From contig BSBK01001584.1 of NCBI GenBank assembly GCA_027943335.1, forward strand, positions 62,001 through 126,000: a stretch of 64,000 bases of DNA, read 5' to 3'. The position numbers were made by a program, and so were the translations under genes. This DNA comes from Chamaecyparis obtusa. Taxonomy: Eukaryota; Streptophyta; Pinopsida; Cupressales; Cupressaceae. How positions within the stretch are numbered: the stretch's first letter is position 1; every line of letters starts with the position of its first letter. The notes below the pieces were generated by a model. The model ran no database searches. It was not told the origin of the DNA and worked only from the letters and a program-made list of their open reading frames with translations. Shown piece after piece: positions 9,935 through 23,593 of this stretch.

Positions 9935-12900
9935 TGTAATAACCTCTCCGATACTTATACTTGGACTCTTTGATTTGGACATTACATTATGATGGTTAGA
10001 GCTATGTATTCACATTTATGTTTATGATGATGATATGCTTATCAGATATTTAGACATACTCAGTTATAATTATTGTTTATTGTTTATGAAATTGGAAATC
10101 ATTTATCTTGTATATGCTTATGAAGATTTAAAGAGCTAACCCAAGGATTTGGAAGCTAACCATTATATATATGTGATTCCTCATGTTTTATGTATATGTG
10201 ATTGATGTGTTTCATGACTCAGGATGAAGTCGTAGTTACTCACTTAGTTGAGGTCCACACGATGTATCGATCCTGATCATTTGTTTGCAAATGCCTTATT
10301 GTATATATCTATGCGCATGTATCTCTTCTCGATGATGCAGGCTTGCAGGTACTGGGCATCGTCTCCACCTGGTCCCACAGGTCTGAGTGAGCCCTCAAAA
10401 TCCTTGATCGTTGTTGTTGTTACGGAGATATCACCAAGGTTCCATGAGAAGGAACTCAACCTCTAACCCTTTTGACCTTTGGACGGGGAGTTCTTGAGTC
10501 AATCCCTTGTGTTGTTGATATATCATTGTGTATAACAGTTTGTTAGATTATGGTGATCTTGTTTCTTGTTCTTGTCCCTTTCATTTTATGAGACTAAGGT
10601 TTGCATATGGTAGCTTTAATTGTTCTTAATAATATGCTTGATTGTTGCTTGTAGATAATTTATTTCATGCGAGTATTGAATGTTGTGCTTAATTTCACTA
10701 ATCTTGTTAGACCATCTTGTGTTAGTGATCACCACATATATATATAATATATATAAATATATATATCCTAATTTTACTTTGTATGGAATATGATTTATTA
10801 TTTGATTGGATAATAATATTTTATAATACCATAATAATAAGATTTTTATGATATTAATAATAAAATTGTTTTTAATAATATGATATTAATAATATTATTA
10901 TTTTTAATAATATTATAATAATATATATACACATAAGCATATGGGTGCACACATATGCCTATGGTTGCATATATATATTTAATAAATATTAGTGTGTGAA
11001 AGTAATTGTATTTTAAATTATAATAATAAATAAATTATTTACTTAAAGGTTTAATTATTATATGGTAAAACTTTTACCATAGCTTTAGTAAATATGGTGA
11101 TAAGTAATAAGAGTAATAAATTATTTCCTTTTCCTTAAATAAAGAAAAATAACATTAGTTTATTAATATTTATGAGGCTCTCATATTAGATTTATTATTA
11201 ATAATATTGAATTAGCTATTCCCTTCCCGTGAATGGCTTTAATGAATAAATTAAATCCTAAACTATAAACTATCTTTTGGTTGGGATGGTTACAACGGTT
11301 GATTTTCCCATGCAACCAATCCTTCAACCTATTTACAGGAGAGATATTTGAAGGATAGGGAGGTTGGCTGAAAAGGAGACTCGAGAAATTGGATTATTGC
11401 TTTGAGAGGATATTGTATTTAGGGAGGGTTTTTGGCTGGATTATTCATAGGAGAATTGATCTTAATTTTAGGATATCATTATTGATTATTTTATATTTGC
11501 AAAAGGTGGTGTCTGCAATCAGAAGGCTTTGGTGGAGTGCTGGAAGTAGGCCAAGTTGATTGATTCCTCCTTCTTCAATGGTTGTCTTCTCTGGAATCCA
11601 GGTAGGAGCTATCCTGCAAGATGCTCCTCCTTATTTGATTTGTGTGATTATTTTGTTCTGTATTTGTGGTTGCTTCACGTGTATAGGCAATATGAAGAAT
11701 ATATTATTATATTGTATTATGTTTGTTTTTCCTATGTGAAGGGACTTAGGAGAAAGGATAGATAGATAGTAAATATTTTATTGTACAAATGATTATTTAT
11801 TCTTTTGTGTGTTATTATATTTTCTGTGAAGCTATATTATTTGTTTACTTGTTGGAAAATATAGACTGTGATTTAGATTGCGAACTATGTAACTACTCTT
11901 GCCTACTCTCTAGGAAAAAGATAGTATCATTAATTGTATGTACACAAACCTAGAGAAATAAAAACTAGTATCATTAATTGTATGTACACAAACCTAGAGA
12001 AATAAAAACTATCCTATTATTTTTAAAAATAATAAAATTCATCAACACAAGATCAAATTTATTTAAACAATAATCTTATCTATGACTATCCTAACATGAC
12101 AGATATCTACCCTCTAGATAGACCCATACTCAGATGTCTATAACTTTTTATTCAGATTAAAAATCCTCAATCTCTCTAGTGAGGATGGGCGTAATTAGGT
12201 TTTGTAAAACATATCCGAAGCTCATAAAGATCCAACAGTTGGTTTGAAAGTTATGGCCCCCGCATTGAGGGTCATTGTTTCTGATATTGCATTGTTCGTC
12301 AATCAGTGATCTCTATTTTTAATCTCTTGTATATACCTACATCCAAAAACTTAATAACACATACTTATATATTAATATGCTTCTCTCATAATCCATAATA
12401 ACCAAAGAAATTGAAGAGCCTATGTGCTCATTAAAGCTTCAAAACAATTGATCAATTGCACCAAATCAATAACAAGGATAGTCAATGTAAATGATGACTT
12501 CCTCTGTTCAAAGCCTCATAAAAATAAATAAAACTTGTATGGAAATGGTTAATAATAGAAACTAATATTAGATAAATCCATTTAAAATCTCATTTGCATT
12601 GGAATGGAGTTTTTCTTTAAATACAAAGGGGTTGGCTATACCCTCATGGCAGAGAACACGAACGTTGTAAAGCTTTTCATTTGTATTCAAAGAAAATTTT
12701 ATTTCCCTCTCTCTTCCACACACCAAACCCTCTAAAAATATCTCCAAATTTGAGTGTTATGTGTCTATGATGTTTTGGTAAGGGTAGGAAACCTAGCTTG
12801 TCACTTAGAGTTTCCACCTAGCCTTAGAACTTTTTGGGAAAGGGTTTGTACTTTAATTTTATTTTCAGTTGTTATTTGGGAAAGGTTACTCCAACCCTAG

Positions 12901-13671
12901 GTACGGCCTAGATATCACTTCCTTGTGGACCTTGGTGTTTATCTCCTAGCACGGGGGAGTGGACCTTTGTGGATCCACGTGGTTGGGTGGTGATTCTTTT
13001 CAAGGTATTGTTCATGTTTGTGCTATTCATGGAGCATCAGAAACTGTTGAAGATATTTCTCACTATTTTTCATGTTTTATCTTAGAAAGAAAATTGCAAA
13101 AATATTGTAAAGTGTTATTCATATTCATGTAATCCTATAAGGCCTTGTATAGTAGAAGATATATTGTAAGCATTCATGTAATTGGGAAGGGTATATCTAG
13201 GAAAATTATGAGAATGAAAGTCAATATGTATTATTGTTGTTGGAAGCAAAGTGGCATGTTTCTTATTACTATTGTTCAAGAAAAGTTAGTAAAACAAATG
13301 TGTTAATTTCATATGAGAAATAGTTTAACTCCTAGATAAATTCTTTTGCAAAGATTATGCTTTAAATGTTTATGAAATAAGGTTTAGGGAATATTGATGG
13401 AATCAATTTGGTTAGTAATCAAATGATAGCATTTATATTTCTCTCTAAAGAATTTCTAAGGTTATGCTTTAAGAGTTAGTACACGTAATGATCTTAAAAT
13501 AATTATGAATGTACTATAAGGGAACCTTGGAAGGAATGTAAGTTAAATGATGTTTATGGATTATTCATGCAAATCTTTTAAAGTTCAAAATTTTTCATAA
13601 TTCGTTACTTAGGTTTTCTTTTCTAAAGAGAATCTTTGTTCTCTTTCCTGGTTCCCTTGTGGGGCATGACA
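9935..13671 (+). repeat. 5' LTR of the LARD element
   Basis: This 3737-bp direct repeat matches 17613-21308. It contains an AT-rich core with (TA)n tracts at about 10735-10770 and a 44-bp tandem duplication absent from the 3' copy. The small open frame at 10248-10466 is repeated in the 3' LTR only because the LTRs are nearly identical; it has no protein signature. Confidence 0.96.
11923..12010 (+). repeat. 44-bp tandem duplication private to the 5' LTR
   Basis: Two identical 44-bp units (11923-11966 and 11967-12010, each starting AGTATCATTAATTG) stand side by side. The 3' LTR has one unit at about 19607-19650. Together with small gains in the 3' LTR (about 3 bp) this accounts for the 41-bp length difference between the LTRs. 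Confidence 0.95.
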
Positions 13672-13675
13672 TATT

Positions 13676-13687
13676 TGGTATCAGAGC
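13676..13687 (+). other. Primer-binding site of the LARD element
   Basis: TGGTATCAGAGC begins 5 bp after the 5' LTR end and is a perfect initiator-Met tRNA type PBS. Confidence 0.93.
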
Positions 13688-16600
13688 ACTAGGTTTCCAC
13701 ATTGGGACTCTTAGCTCACTTACTTCTTAGTACTTTGCATAGTTTTATTTTGGTTTTTCATTATAATACATGATCCTAAATATAGGAACTATGTTCTTGG
13801 TATTCATGCTATAGTGTACCCATGCTTCTATGGTTAGGTTGTCTTACATAAATTACTTCTATTTTTTTCATTCTAAATATAATGAATGAGCCTCCTGAAT
13901 ACTTTCATAGACAGTGGATATCTTTCTAATAAATAAATGTTAATGAATTCCACATGTTTCATATCACCCTTTTGTTGTACTCCTAGAAAGACTCAAATTA
14001 GTATTACAAGCTATTTTGTACCATAAGTGTTGTCAGTAACCAAGCATATCTCCTCTAAAACTTGTCATCATGAGTGCTTGTTATAGCGATTATAGGTTGC
14101 TTGATTGAGTTGAAAAGGCTTAACACTGTATTCTATTTTAAATATCATAATAGCTATGTGTGACCAATGAATTTAGTTAATGATGTTACTATGGTAGTTC
14201 TCCTTATTATAGATGCAAATGATGAAGTTACCACATACATATTATAGGCTATTGTAAGGACTGAAATATTGTGTCTCTCTTTCTTTTTCCCTATTTTAGA
14301 ATAGAATTGAAAAACAAACCCTTGTAAAAAACATGAATTTAGGACCTTATTAATTATGTTTCAACATTGGAATTATTGGGTAATCCTTTTGGGTCATGTT
14401 GTTGTTGAAGAATTAATAATAGCGGGGAACATCTGCTAAATTAGCATTGTGAGTATTTCTCTTTGGATTTATATGCAAATGATAATGAGACATGATGCAT
14501 GATTGATTTTGTTTTTATAACACTTGAATGTTTACATGAAATTACATTAGGGTTATTTGATAATGATAACCACAAATTGAAAATAAAATATCTCTTCTCT
14601 ATTCATGATGAATGACCATCAAATGATGTTATCTATATAAAGTAAAAATATGATTTAATTTTTTTTTATGTTGGAAATTCATGGCTAAAAGACCTAAGGT
14701 CCATCTGTGACTATAAGCCTATGTAGGGATTAACCATAGAGATGAGATTAGGAGTTTTTCATAATGAAAGGAATATGTGTTCTTTTGGTACAATTATTGA
14801 AGGAATAGGTAGGGATGATATAATATTTTCTTGACTATCTTTCTGAAATTATTTGTTCTTGACTTGGTGAATAGGTAATATTTAGATGAAATATGAATGC
14901 TATGGTAAGTCCAGTAATGATGTGATTATCCTCCCCAAATTTCAATATTAGGGAATTGAGAATTCAATGTATTTTCGTATGAGTATTGAAGTCATTATGT
15001 TAGTGAAAACTAGTGTCTTGAAATGTCTATATGGTGTGTTGTCTCTTTATTGGTGGGATTTACCATGTGTAATGAAAGTACCTAGCTAATTCATTTGTTT
15101 GAAAGGATGATACTTCGTCCACTATTAGTGTCCCTAATTGGGTGAAAAGTAAATGTCCATAATGGTTTATAATGATTAGTTGTGAATTTATTATGTGACT
15201 AATAAATGTACATAGTACAAGTTTATTGTTTCCTTTCTTTAATTAAAATAAATATGTGTTGATTCAATGATTCTTGAAGAAATATAGTGTATCATTTTTT
15301 TTCTTGTGCCTTATTTTATATAAGTTAAAGTCATCTTGAAAATAGATGTTATTATGGGAATGGCAGATATTGATATGTGTACATTGGATATTGGCATATG
15401 CCCATGAGGAGGTGAAATGTGATTAAGTATGTCATTGGTATTTTTATACCAGGTAGACAAAGTGAGTTGTGAAAATAAAATAAATTGGAATATATGGATA
15501 CTATGTGATGTTATTGTGTACTTCCTTGTAAATGTGATAAAACCAGTGCTAGTGCTTATGTTGGGTGTTGTATATAACCAGTAATTATTTGAGTTCCATG
15601 GAGTGGTGCAATATAAGTACCATCCATGGAAGTTATGTTTGGATAAGGGTATGGGAGAAACATACCATTCATGTGTTGCCTTCTTGTTTGTCACCCTACT
15701 GAGTGCCAACCCATGAGTGTTGGTAATTTAGTATGTGGAGGGGTAGTAGTAGCACCATTTCCTTAGGTATTTATGTGGCGTATGTATAATGGAGGTGCGA
15801 AGTGACCTTAGCTTCCACTACTCGAGGGAAAAGAGTAAACTATACTTCCCCTTATGATGAACCTAAACATTTGGTTCATAAGTGTTTATCCTAATTCCCA
15901 CAGTTCTTGAGCACAATACCAGTACTTGATATGAGCCTCTAAAAGGAGATATATGATTTATGGATATGTACATTTCTATGTGGTCCAACATGTGGAGGGA
16001 GATTTTGTTAGCCCATGCTATGATGGATACCATATTCGCACATGTTTCGACATGATCCAATGAATATGATGCCACACCCCACTATTGTTCCGACATAGTG
16101 TGAGGTGATGATGCCGTGTTGCTGATGGTAGTGAGCTAAGCTCAAGAACATGATGCCATGTACATGATTATGTGAAGGCACAGTATATGTATGTATTTTG
16201 TTTCCTACTTGATGCAGAGTATATTGGTGATACTTGCATGCTTGTAGAGGGGCACCTATGGATGCTCGGTTTGTAGATGCGGTAGGCATATGGGTAGGCC
16301 CAAGCCATGTATACCTCTAGCTATGATGATGATCTATGAGAGACATCATTATGCGGGGTGTGTCATGTGTGTGCCTATTCCACATGGAACACTGCCATGC
16401 GACATACGACCAGAGTGTGCTTACCCCACTTGGTGTATGGTCATGTCGGGTGGGTTGGCATGCTTATTCTGCACCATCTGATGCAGGGGTGTTGCCGAGG
16501 TGAACCCCCTATGCCATGTGGGTAGTGTTGCCTGGGCCCAACCACATGAAGGGCTATTTTGATAGCTAGACATTGTTCCCTCCTTCCTCGTGAGGTGACT

Positions 16601-17600
16601 AGATATAGTCACACAGTGATGTGATGTGCAATTTATGATGAATTTCTTTTATCTTCAGTTGTGTAGACCAACAGTTTTATTATCTTTTTCTATAATAGTT
16701 TAGCCAAGACTTATGAAATGTATCTTGGATTCTTCTTATCTTATTGTTGAGATTGATAATTCTATTTAGTTTTATTATTATTATTGAGCTTTGATGGCTA
16801 AACTATCTTCTTTTGTAATGTTGGTCTTGTGTTGTGTTGTGATTCCTCACTAAGGACGCATGAGGTAGACTTGGTGAGTGTATACAAGGAAGTAGATGCG
16901 GGGAACCCTTTAGGATGGGGGTATGTGAGGTTGTTATGTAGCTAGTATCCACTGCCTTCCTATGTGTGGTGTTTGTTCCTTGGAGGCTAACCACCTTACA
17001 CAAACAAGGGATATGACACGTGGACTTGTATGGAGGGTCTTCATGACAAAGGCCCGAGATACCATCAAGCCACTATGTGAGGTATTGATTATGGATTTTG
17101 GATATAGATGAGACCGGTATTGTATCCCAGAGTGAGAGCTTGTCTAGAGAGGCATATCCACTCCTGATCCTTGTGATGTGTAATCCCAATGATGTGGATT
17201 GATATGATTATTTATGAGACACATTTGGATATGCTCAATGTTTTATATTAGATTGAAATATATTGCTGTGTGGATGCAAGTAAAAATTTGATTTGCATGT
17301 ATTAAAAGAGAAGGAATTTGTAACACCTTCATATGTTTTAAGGAAAATTGAGTGGTTAAAGCTAGGGAAAATTCTATTCATACCGATATTTGATCAAGTT
17401 AAAGTTATCCTTGTTGGTAATAGTTAAATTGATTGGGATATATATTTTATGCTTAACCATATTATGAGGATTATTTTCTATATAGTGTATAGATTCAAGG
17501 ATTAGTTATGTATGTGATATCAGTTAAAATATATTTAAGAGATAATGTTTGATGTATTTCCATTTCTAACTTGCTGACTTCCAGGAGTAAGTCTCATCTT
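13688..17600 (+). other. Non-coding interior of the LARD element
   Basis: I read all frames and found no gag, protease, RT, RNase H or integrase motif. The longest frame is 132 codons on the minus strand (15311-15709). It lacks any domain signature and I treat it as chance. The part at about 15750-16620 is noticeably richer in GC than its surroundings and has several short overlapping frames on both strands, perhaps a structured RNA segment needed for packaging. That idea is speculative. Confidence 0.8.
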
Positions 17601-17612
17601 AGGGGGGGAGGA
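17601..17612 (+). other. Polypurine tract of the LARD element
   Basis: AGGGGGGGAGGA directly abuts the 3' LTR start TGTAATAACC. This is the expected plus-strand primer site. Confidence 0.92.
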
Positions 17613-20600
17613 TGTAATAACCTCTCCGATAATTATACTTGGACTCTTTGATTTGGACATTACATTATGATGGTTAGAGCTATGTATTCACATTTATGTT
17701 TATGATGATGATATGTTTATCAGATATTTAGACATACTCAGTTATAATTATTGTTTATTGTTTATGAAATTGGAAATCATTTATCTTGTATATGCTTATG
17801 AATATTTAAAGAGCTAACCCAAGGATTTGGAAGCTAACCATTATATATATGTGATTCCTCATGTTTTATGTATATGTGATTGATGTGTTTCATGACTCAG
17901 GATGAAGTCGTAGTTACTCACTTAGTTGAGGTCCACACGATGTATCGATCTTGATCATCTGTTTGCAAATGCCTTATTGTATATATCTATGCGCATGTAT
18001 CTCTTCTCAGTGATGCAGGCTTGCAGGTACCGGGCATCGTCTCCACCTGGTCCCACAGGTCTGAGCGAGCCCTTAAAATCCTTGATCATTGTTGTTGTTA
18101 CGGAGATATCACCAAGGTTCCATGAGAAGGAACTCAACCTCTAACCCTTTTGACCTTTAGGCAGGGAGTTCTTGAGTCAATCCCTTGTGTTGTTGATATA
18201 TCATTGTGTATAACAGTTTGTTAGATTATGGTGATCTTGTTTCTTGTTCTTGTCCCTTTCATTTTATGAGACTAAGGTTTGGATATGTTAGCTTTAATTC
18301 TTCTTAATAATATGCTCGATTGTTGCTTGTAGATAATCTATTTCATGCGAGTATTGAATGTTGTGCTTAATTTCACTAATCTTGTTAAACCATCTTGTGT
18401 TAGTGATCACCACATATATATATATAATATATATAAATATATATATCCTAATTTTACTTTGTATGGAATATGATTTATTATTTGATTGGATAATAATATT
18501 TTATAATACCATAATAATAAAATTTTTATGATATTAATAATAACATTGTTTTTAATAATATGATATTAATAATATTATTATTTTTAATAATATTATAATA
18601 ATATATATACACATAAGCATATGGGTGCACACATATGCCTATGGTTGCATATATATATTTAATAAATATTAGTGTGTGAAAGTAATTGTATTTTAAATTA
18701 TAATAATAAATAAATTATTTACTTAAAGGATTAATTATTATATGGTAAAACTTTTACCATAGCTTTAGTAAATATGGCGATAAGTAATAATAGTAATAAA
18801 TTATTTCCTTTTCCTTAAATAAAGAAAAATAACATTAGTTTATTAATATTTATGAGGCTCTCATATTAGATTTTATTATTAATAATATTGAATTAGCTAT
18901 TCCCTTCCCGTGAATGGCTTTAATGAATAAATTAAATCCTAAACTATAAACTATCTTTTGGTTGGGATGGTTACAACGGTTGATTTTCCCGTGCAACCAA
19001 TCCTTCAAACTATTTACAGGAGAGATATTTGAAGGATAGGGAGGTTGGCTGAAAAGGAGACTCGAGAAATTGGATTATTGCTTTGAGAGGATATTGTATT
19101 TAGGGAGGGTTTTTGGCTGGATTATTCATAGGAGAATTGATGTTAATTTTAGGATATCATTATTGATTATTTTATATTTGGAAAAGGTGGTGTCTGCAAT
19201 CAGAAGGCTTTGGTGGAGTGCTGGAAGTAGGCCAAGTTGATTGATTCCTCCTTCTTCAATGGTTGTCTTCTCCGGAATCTAGGTAGGAGCTATCCTGCAA
19301 GATGCTCCTCCTTATTTGATCTGTGTGATTGTTTTGTTCTGTATTTGAGGTTGCTTCACGTGTACAGGAAATATGAAGAATATATTATTATATTGTATTA
19401 TGTTTGTTTTTCCTGTGTGAAGGGACTTAGGAGAAAGGATAGATAGATAGTAAATATTTTATTTTACAAATGACTATTTATTCTTTTGTGTGTTATTATA
19501 TTTTCTGTGAAGCTATATTGTTTGTTTACTTGCTGGAAAATATAGACTGTGATTTAGATTGCGAACTATGTAACTACTCTTGCCTACTCTCTGAGAAAAA
19601 GATAGTATCATTAATTGTATGTACACAAACCTAGAGAAATAAAAACTATCCTATTATTTTTAATAATAATAAAATTCATCAACACAAGATCAAATTTATT
19701 TAAACAATAATCTTATCTATGACTATCCTAACATGACAGATATCTGCCCTCTAGATAGACCCATACTCAGATGTCTATAACTTTTTATTCATATTAAAAA
19801 TCCTCAATCTCTCTGGTGAGGATAGGCGTAATTAGGGTTTGCAAAACGTATCTAAAGCTCATAAAGATCCAACGGTTGGTTTGAAAGTTATGGCCCCCGC
19901 ATTGAGGGTCATTGTTTCTGATACTGCATTGTTCGTCAATCAGTGATCTCTATTTTTAATCTCTTGTATATACCTGCATCCAAAAACTTAATAACACATA
20001 CTTATATATTAATATTCTTCTCTCATAATCCATAATAACCAAAGAAATTGAAGAGCCTATGTGCTCATTAAAGCTTCAAAACAATTGATCGATTGCACCA
20101 AATCAATAACAAGGATAGTCAATGTAAATGATGACTTCCTCTATTCAAAGCCTCATAAAAATAAATAAAACTTGTATGGAAATGGTTAATAATAGAAACT
20201 AATATTAGATAAATCCATTTAAAATCTCATTTGCATGGGAATGGAGTTTTTCTTTAAATACAAAGGGGTTGGCTATACCCTCATGGCAGAGAACACGAAC
20301 GTTGTAAAGCTTTTCATTTGTATTCAAAGAAAATTTTATTTCCCTCTCTCCTCCACACACCAAACCCTCTAAAAATCTCTCCAAATTTGAGTGTTATGTG
20401 TCTATGATGTTTTGGTAAGGGTAGGAAACCTAGCTTGTCACTTAGAGTTTCCACCTAGCCTTAGAACTTTTTGGGAAAGGGTTTGTACTTTAATTTTATT
20501 TTCAGTTGTTATTTGGGAAAGGTTACTCCAACCCTAGGTATGGCCTAGATATCACTTCCTTGTGGACCTTGGTGTTTATCTCCTAGCACAGGGGAGTGGA

Positions 20601-21308
20601 CCTTTGTGGATCCACGTGGTTGGGTGGTGATTCTTTTCGAGGTATTGTTTGTGTTTGTGCTATTCATGGATTATCAGAAGCTGTTGAAGATATTTCTCAC
20701 TATTTTTCATGTTTTATCTTAGAAAGAAAATTGCAAAAATATCGTAAAGTGTTATTCATATTCATGTAATCCTATAAGGCCTTGTATAGTAGAAGATATA
20801 TTGTAAGATCTCATGTAATTGGGAAGGGTATATCTAGGAAAATTATGAGAATGAAAGTCAATATGTATTATTGTTGTTGGAAGCAAAGTGGCATGTTTCT
20901 TATTACTATTTTTCAAGAAAAGTTAGTAAAACAAATGTGTTAATTTCATATGAGAAATAGTTTAACTCCTAGATAAATTCTTTTGCAAAGATTATGCTTT
21001 AAATGTTTATGAAATAAGGTTTAGGGAATATTGATGGAATCAATTTGGTTAGTAATCAAATGATAGCATTTATATTTCTCTCTAAATAATTTCTAAGGTT
21101 ATGCTTTAAGAGTTAGTACACGTAATGATCTTAAAATAATTATGAATGTACTATAAGGGAACCTTGGAAGGAATGTAAGTTAAATGATGTTTACGGATTG
21201 TTCATGCAAATCTTTTAAAGTTCAAAATTTTTCATAATTCGTTACTTAGGTTTTCTTTTCTAAAGAGAATCTTTGTTCTCTTTCCTGGTTCCCTTGCGGG
21301 GCATGACA
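17613..21308 (+). repeat. 3' LTR of the LARD element
   Basis: This 3696-bp repeat matches 9935-13671 nearly base for base, apart from the missing 44-bp duplication unit and scattered substitutions. It ends GCATGACA and is followed by the TSD ATAAC at 21309-21313. Confidence 0.96.
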
Positions 21309-21313
21309 ATAAC

Positions 21314-22226
21314 AATATAACAAAGTTGAAGAAATAGGTAAAATAAGGTATAATTTCATATTTATTTTTTCTTACAACTTTTATTGGTGTAGTTATTAAA
21401 GTTAACATTTTTAGGATATTTTGTGGTGTATCTATGAATCTTTTAGGTTGACATTATACAAGTACACATGGAACATCATCCATTATATTTTCTTAGGTAG
21501 ATAAGTCTCAAACTTATTCCTTCATGGGTTCAATAGGCTATGTTGCATCATGCAAACTATTTAACCATATTCTCTATCAAACATATTAATGGTTTCTTTT
21601 TCATTCATATTTGTATGTGATATATGTGTTTTATAAATGTGGCATATGAAGGGAACTTTATCTTGAAGATTGATGTCTACAACTATGGATGTTTTGATGG
21701 AAATGTTGTGGAAAAAACCCACAAGAACTTCAACCCTTCAAGATGGTCAAACCAAAATCATTTTTCATTTTGCTTCCAACCTATATATATCATAGCTATC
21801 CATAAGATCCATGGTAAATCCTATAGGTTATAAATTTGATTTGATACATTGATATCGCTATAGTCCTTGGGTGCACATACAGAACAAATGTCAAATTTAA
21901 TCACTCATTTCTCAATATTGACCCTTACAACTATGTTCCCTGGGGAAGTACTAGATGCAATTAGACACCGAGCCTGATTCATAGAAAGTAATATGGCTAC
22001 ACCTCTTTTCCCTTTCTCATGTTCAGTGATAAAGTGAGAGGAATTTTTCTAAATGAAGTTGAGATTGGTCTCAAGTATAAAATATATGGCTTTGGATCTT
22101 GGGAGAGAAAAAAATATTTATCCTTATCTAGGTTAGAAAACTTCTTGAAAAATATATTTATTTTAAGAGATTCAAGTCCCTTAACATACAAAGAAGTGTA
22201 GTTAAGATTCATGATAATTAATAGTT
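21314..22226. other. Intergenic spacer between the LARD and copia elements
   Basis: AT-rich, with no recognised gene. Short frames at 21624-21833 and 22019-22201 have no family resemblance and no promoter context. Confidence 0.5.
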
Positions 22227-22231
22227 GGAGC

Positions 22232-23536
22232 TATTGGAGATTTGCCAGTAGGCCAGTACTGACTATATGTTTGTCATTGATGACAACATATGAAAAGTAG
22301 CATACATGGAAGTCTTATGCAATAAGATTTTAGTATGTGATGCATGGGTATGATATCAGTATGATATCATGGGTCCAGAGGTTAACTGTTAGTACAAATA
22401 ATTATATAGCAGCTTGTGGTAGCATTGTTCCTGACAAAGTAATAGGTAGTGTTCTGTGTATGGTTGTCTGTATAGTTATCATGGAGCCTTGCGCGCTTAG
22501 ATATATGTTGAAGACATGTCAGTGATGTTAAGTTCATGGACACATGGTCTGATGATGAATGCAACTGAAGTTATGCAGTCACTATTCGCCAGTAGCAGTT
22601 TCCTTTGTTTGTTCAGCAGAGCCGACAGAGATTTTATTGGCTCTTGAGTTGTGCCTATCTTTAGGGTATGCAACCTTGGAGTTAAGCTTATAGATGAGTT
22701 ATTAATTTTTTTTTAAGAGTGCATGAGTTAATTCATCTTGTGGAGAAAGATCTAGTTATTTTGGTAGTCCTGACAGTGTGTAGTGTGCGTCTACAATTAT
22801 CTTATTTGGATAGGTCCCAGAATATGTTGCGTGCATAGTAGAGCTAATAGAATGTTTATTGGAGTTTGTTATGGTTTCTCTATTATGATTTCAAGGTGGT
22901 TCTAACAAGCTGACTTGACTATATCATTTAGAGGAAAGATATTTATAGGCAGTCATTTGTGATTGCTAGAGTGTGGTTCATGGTTGATTAAGTAGAGCAT
23001 AGTAGAGTGTGTGAAGTGTTGAGCCATCAGAAGGAGGTCTATGTGACCAAGTAAAGTATTTGTGCTATACATAGGAACTAATCTAGACAGCAGGTCAAAG
23101 TGTAGTTCACCAAGATCCAGATATAGTGTGTATTTGTTATTCAGAAGGTTGTAGCCTTTGCCTCTTTGAGCAGTGAGCTCTCAGACAATGCATCCTCTCC
23201 CCTAACAGGGACAATTATAAAAGAATCCTAATAGGGTCTGACCCTTAACCAGGTCTACTATACTTCATATATTGTAAAGCTACTCCTAACAGGGTAAAGG
23301 ATCTTCTAAGAAGGATCATTATACACTAGTATAGAATATTAGTGGGTATCAAGTCCCACCGAGGTTTTTACCTATTTGGGTTTCCCCGTAACCAAAATAT
23401 TGGTGTTGTATTCATGTGTTCTTTCATTTTGTTTATGCTTTATGTTTAATTATACTTAATTGGATAAAGAATTGAATCTTGTAGATAACTGATTCACCCC
23501 CCCCCTCTCAGTTATCTCTTGGAAGTATTCCTAACA
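22232..23536 (+). repeat. 5' LTR of the copia element
   Basis: This 1305-bp copy matches 31084-32407. It starts TATTGGAG (the 3' copy has TGTTGGAG) and ends CCTAACA. A 9-C run near 23497-23505 corresponds to the expanded C-tract of the 3' LTR. Confidence 0.93.
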
Positions 23537-23538
23537 AT

Positions 23539-23550
23539 TGGTATCAAAGC
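23539..23550 (+). other. Primer-binding site of the copia element
   Basis: TGGTATCAAAGC lies 2 bp after the LTR end and is an initiator-Met tRNA type PBS with one mismatch. Confidence 0.88.
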
Positions 23551-23593
23551 CAAGTGCCTCAGAGAGAAATTTTAATAGCTTGAGGTTGATCAA

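Larger units (their letters stand above)
9935..21308 (+). mobile_element. Large non-autonomous LTR retrotransposon (LARD type)
   Basis: The element is 11374 bp with two LTRs of about 3.7 kb, flanked by ATAAC at 9930-9934 and 21309-21313 (target-site duplication). The LTRs begin TGTAATAACC and end GCATGACA. A primer-binding site follows the 5' LTR, and a G-rich polypurine tract directly precedes the 3' LTR. The 3.94-kb interior has no frame resembling gag or pol. This is the definition of a large retrotransposon derivative: the RNA keeps the cis signals and must borrow proteins from an autonomous partner. Over the first 500 bp I count about 11 differences between the LTRs (about 2 %), against roughly 10-12 % in the three coding elements, so this is the youngest insertion. 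The orientation is set by the PBS and PPT. Confidence 0.95.

Noticed and set aside
10248..10466. 72-codon frame repeated at 17926-18144, apparently a conserved small gene
   Set aside because: Both lie at the same position in the two LTRs of one young element, so identity is expected without selection; no protein signature and a near-equal frame exists on the other strand.
15311..15709. 132-codon minus-strand frame in the LARD interior
   Set aside because: No domain, odd composition, antisense to the element, no start context; most likely chance.
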